Source: Bdellovibrio sp. NC01 (GTDB taxonomy: Bacteria; Bdellovibrionota; Bdellovibrionia; Bdellovibrionales; Bdellovibrionaceae). From it: a stretch of DNA of 64,000 bases. The translations under genes and the position numbers were made by a program. The stretch lies in contig NZ_CP030034.1 of the NCBI RefSeq assembly GCF_006874625.1, positions 62,001-126,000 of the forward strand. Direction: 5' to 3'. Within the stretch, counting starts at the first letter, position 1; each line of letters opens with the position of its first letter. The notes below the pieces were generated by a model. The model ran no database searches. It had not been told where the DNA came from and saw nothing but the letters and a program-made list of their open reading frames with translations. Below are positions 62,849 through 64,000 of the stretch, piece by piece.

Positions 62849-63936
62849 TGAAGAAATCCGTTCTAGTTCTTCTTTCATCTGTTGTTGCGTTGGTGGTTGC
62901 AGTTGGCGCAGTCGTAGGCTTCTTGGCTTACGACTTTGCTCACAAAAGACCAAGTGAAGTTGGTCAGGAAGTCGTTTACGAAGTGGCTCCTGGCACGGCA
63001 TTCAATACAATCGCAAAAGATCTTGAAAACAAAGGCTTAGTTCGCAACGCCACTTTCTTTTCTTTGTATGCGCGTTTTAAAAACGAACGCTCCAAAGTAA
63101 AAGTGGGGGAGTACCTATTCCGTACCAACATGCTTCCTGATGAAGTTTTGTCGGTACTGGTTTCAGGTAAAAGCATTGCGCGTAGCTTTACAGTCAGTGA
63201 AGGTCTTAGCATTTATGAAATCGCAGATCTTTATGAAAAAGAAAAATTCGGAACGGCTGCAGAGTTTCTGTCATGGGCTCGCGACGGAAAATTGATCAAC
63301 AGTCTTTTGGGTGAAAATCTTGAAAGTCTGGAAGGTTATTTGTTCCCTGAAACTTACATGCTTACGAAGTACACGGATACAAAGACTTTAATTTCAAACA
63401 TGGTGAAAAGATTCTTGTACGTATACAACGAAATTGCGCCACAGTCTGAAATTCAAGGTTTTACACGTAATCAGATCGTAACTCTTGCAAGTATCATTGA
63501 AAAAGAAACGGGTGCTCCTGAAGAACGTCCGTTGATTTCTTCGATCTTCCACAACCGTTTAAATCGCAAAATGAAACTGCAAACGGATCCAACGATCATT
63601 TACGGTAAAGCGGAAAAATCTGGAAAGATTGTGATCAACATCACGCGCGCGGATTTGACGACACCAACTCGTTACAACACGTATGTGATTGATGGTTTGC
63701 CACCAACACCGATTGCGAACCCAGGCCGCGAAGCCTTGCTAGCAGCGATGAAGCCGGCACACACGAACTTCATCTTCTTCGTCAGTAAAAACGATGGAAC
63801 ACATATTTTCAGTGAAGACTACAAGGCCCATCAAAAAGCCGTACAAAGTTTTCAAATGAACTCCAAAGCCCGCGAAGGACACTCTTGGAGAGAGCTCAAA
63901 GAGAAAAAGACTTCACAAGTCCCAGCAAAACACTAA
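62848..63936 (+). CDS. mltG: endolytic murein transglycosylase MltG
   Basis: 362 aa. N-terminal membrane helix (VLLSSVVALVVAVGAVVGFL), LysM-like YEVAPGTAFNTIAKDLENKG, then the YceG catalytic domain with GLSIYEIADLYEK, SLEGYLFPETYML and ASIIEKETG containing the catalytic Glu. Cleaves nascent glycan strands and sets their length. The AST genes upstream have no link to wall synthesis; TAATG coupling suggests one transcript. Confidence 0.95.
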   Translation: MKKSVLVLLSSVVALVVAVGAVVGFLAYDFAHKRPSEVGQEVVYEVAPGTAFNTIAKDLENKGLVRNATFFSLYARFKNERSKVKVGEYLFRTNMLPDEVLSVLVSGKSIARSFTVSEGLSIYEIADLYEKEKFGTAAEFLSWARDGKLINSLLGENLESLEGYLFPETYMLTKYTDTKTLISNMVKRFLYVYNEIAPQSEIQGFTRNQIVTLASIIEKETGAPEERPLISSIFHNRLNRKMKLQTDPTIIYGKAEKSGKIVINITRADLTTPTRYNTYVIDGLPPTPIANPGREALLAAMKPAHTNFIFFVSKNDGTHIFSEDYKAHQKAVQSFQMNSKAREGHSWRELKEKKTSQVPAKH

Positions 63937-63940
63937 AAAT

Positions 63941-63972
63941 AAAAAAAGCGGGTAACAAACCCGCTTTTTTTA
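63941..63972 (+). terminator. terminator after mltG
   Basis: AAAAAAGCGGGT / ACCCGCTTTTTT type stem and T-run. Confidence 0.88.
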
Positions 63973-64000
63973 TTCCGCAAAAGGTACGGACTTACTTCCG

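Overview
The window looks like chromosomal DNA of a Bdellovibrio (predatory Bdellovibrionota), close in gene content to the groEL to hit-locus segment of B. bacteriovorus but not assigned to a strain. Evidence: moderate GC, a dense set of small exported proteins and lipoproteins, a fliA-style promoter motif in a Tad (type IVb) pilus cluster, and at the end of that cluster a YD-repeat exported protein followed by a small exported protein. That pair is the arrangement described for bd0109/bd0108, the host-interaction (hit) locus. No phage, insertion sequence or CRISPR array was seen.

Layout. 1-8.8 kb is mostly housekeeping: end of a LysM/proline-rich membrane protein, a PilZ protein, rho with a long Asn-Asp-Arg-rich insert, a lipoprotein, a DUF2461 protein, rpmE2, prfA-prmC-murA. 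8.8-9.2 kb is gene-free and rich in inverted repeats. 9.2-19 kb holds a GYF/TPR membrane protein, serS with a tRNA-Ser just downstream, several exported proteins, a DedA protein, a 3D-domain lipoprotein and a guanine deaminase. 19-27 kb holds queF, a divergent PEP carboxylase and the glyoxylate-shunt pair aceB-aceA. 27-33.7 kb is accessory: small exported proteins, DUF4180, a YdeI-like protein, an alpha/beta hydrolase and three tRNAs (Ser-GCT, Arg-ACG, Asn-GTT). 33.8-36 kb is groES-groEL.

36-51.7 kb is the most interesting part: an exported protein with a possible caspase-like His/Cys dyad, two divergent outer-membrane beta-barrel candidates, a lone receiver protein, two paralogous small exported peptides with sigma54-like promoter sequences, then (minus strand) a Tad operon: flp pilin, several pilin-like proteins, cpaB, cpaC secretin, a fused tadZ-tadA ATPase, one tadB/C protein, the YD-repeat protein and the hit-like protein. 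Two exact GCCGATAA boxes on the coding strand suggest sigma28 control at flp and at tadZA.

51.7-57.4 kb carries an exported protein plus chemoreceptor, hpt, a TPR protein, bamD and a BatE-like protein. 57.5-63.9 kb is one operon: astC, an M20 deacylase, astA, astD and mltG. Lacking astB, the first four could form an ornithine (not arginine) succinyl pathway to glutamate, which fits growth on prey protein breakdown products. Functions are inferred from sequence motifs read by eye; no database search was run.
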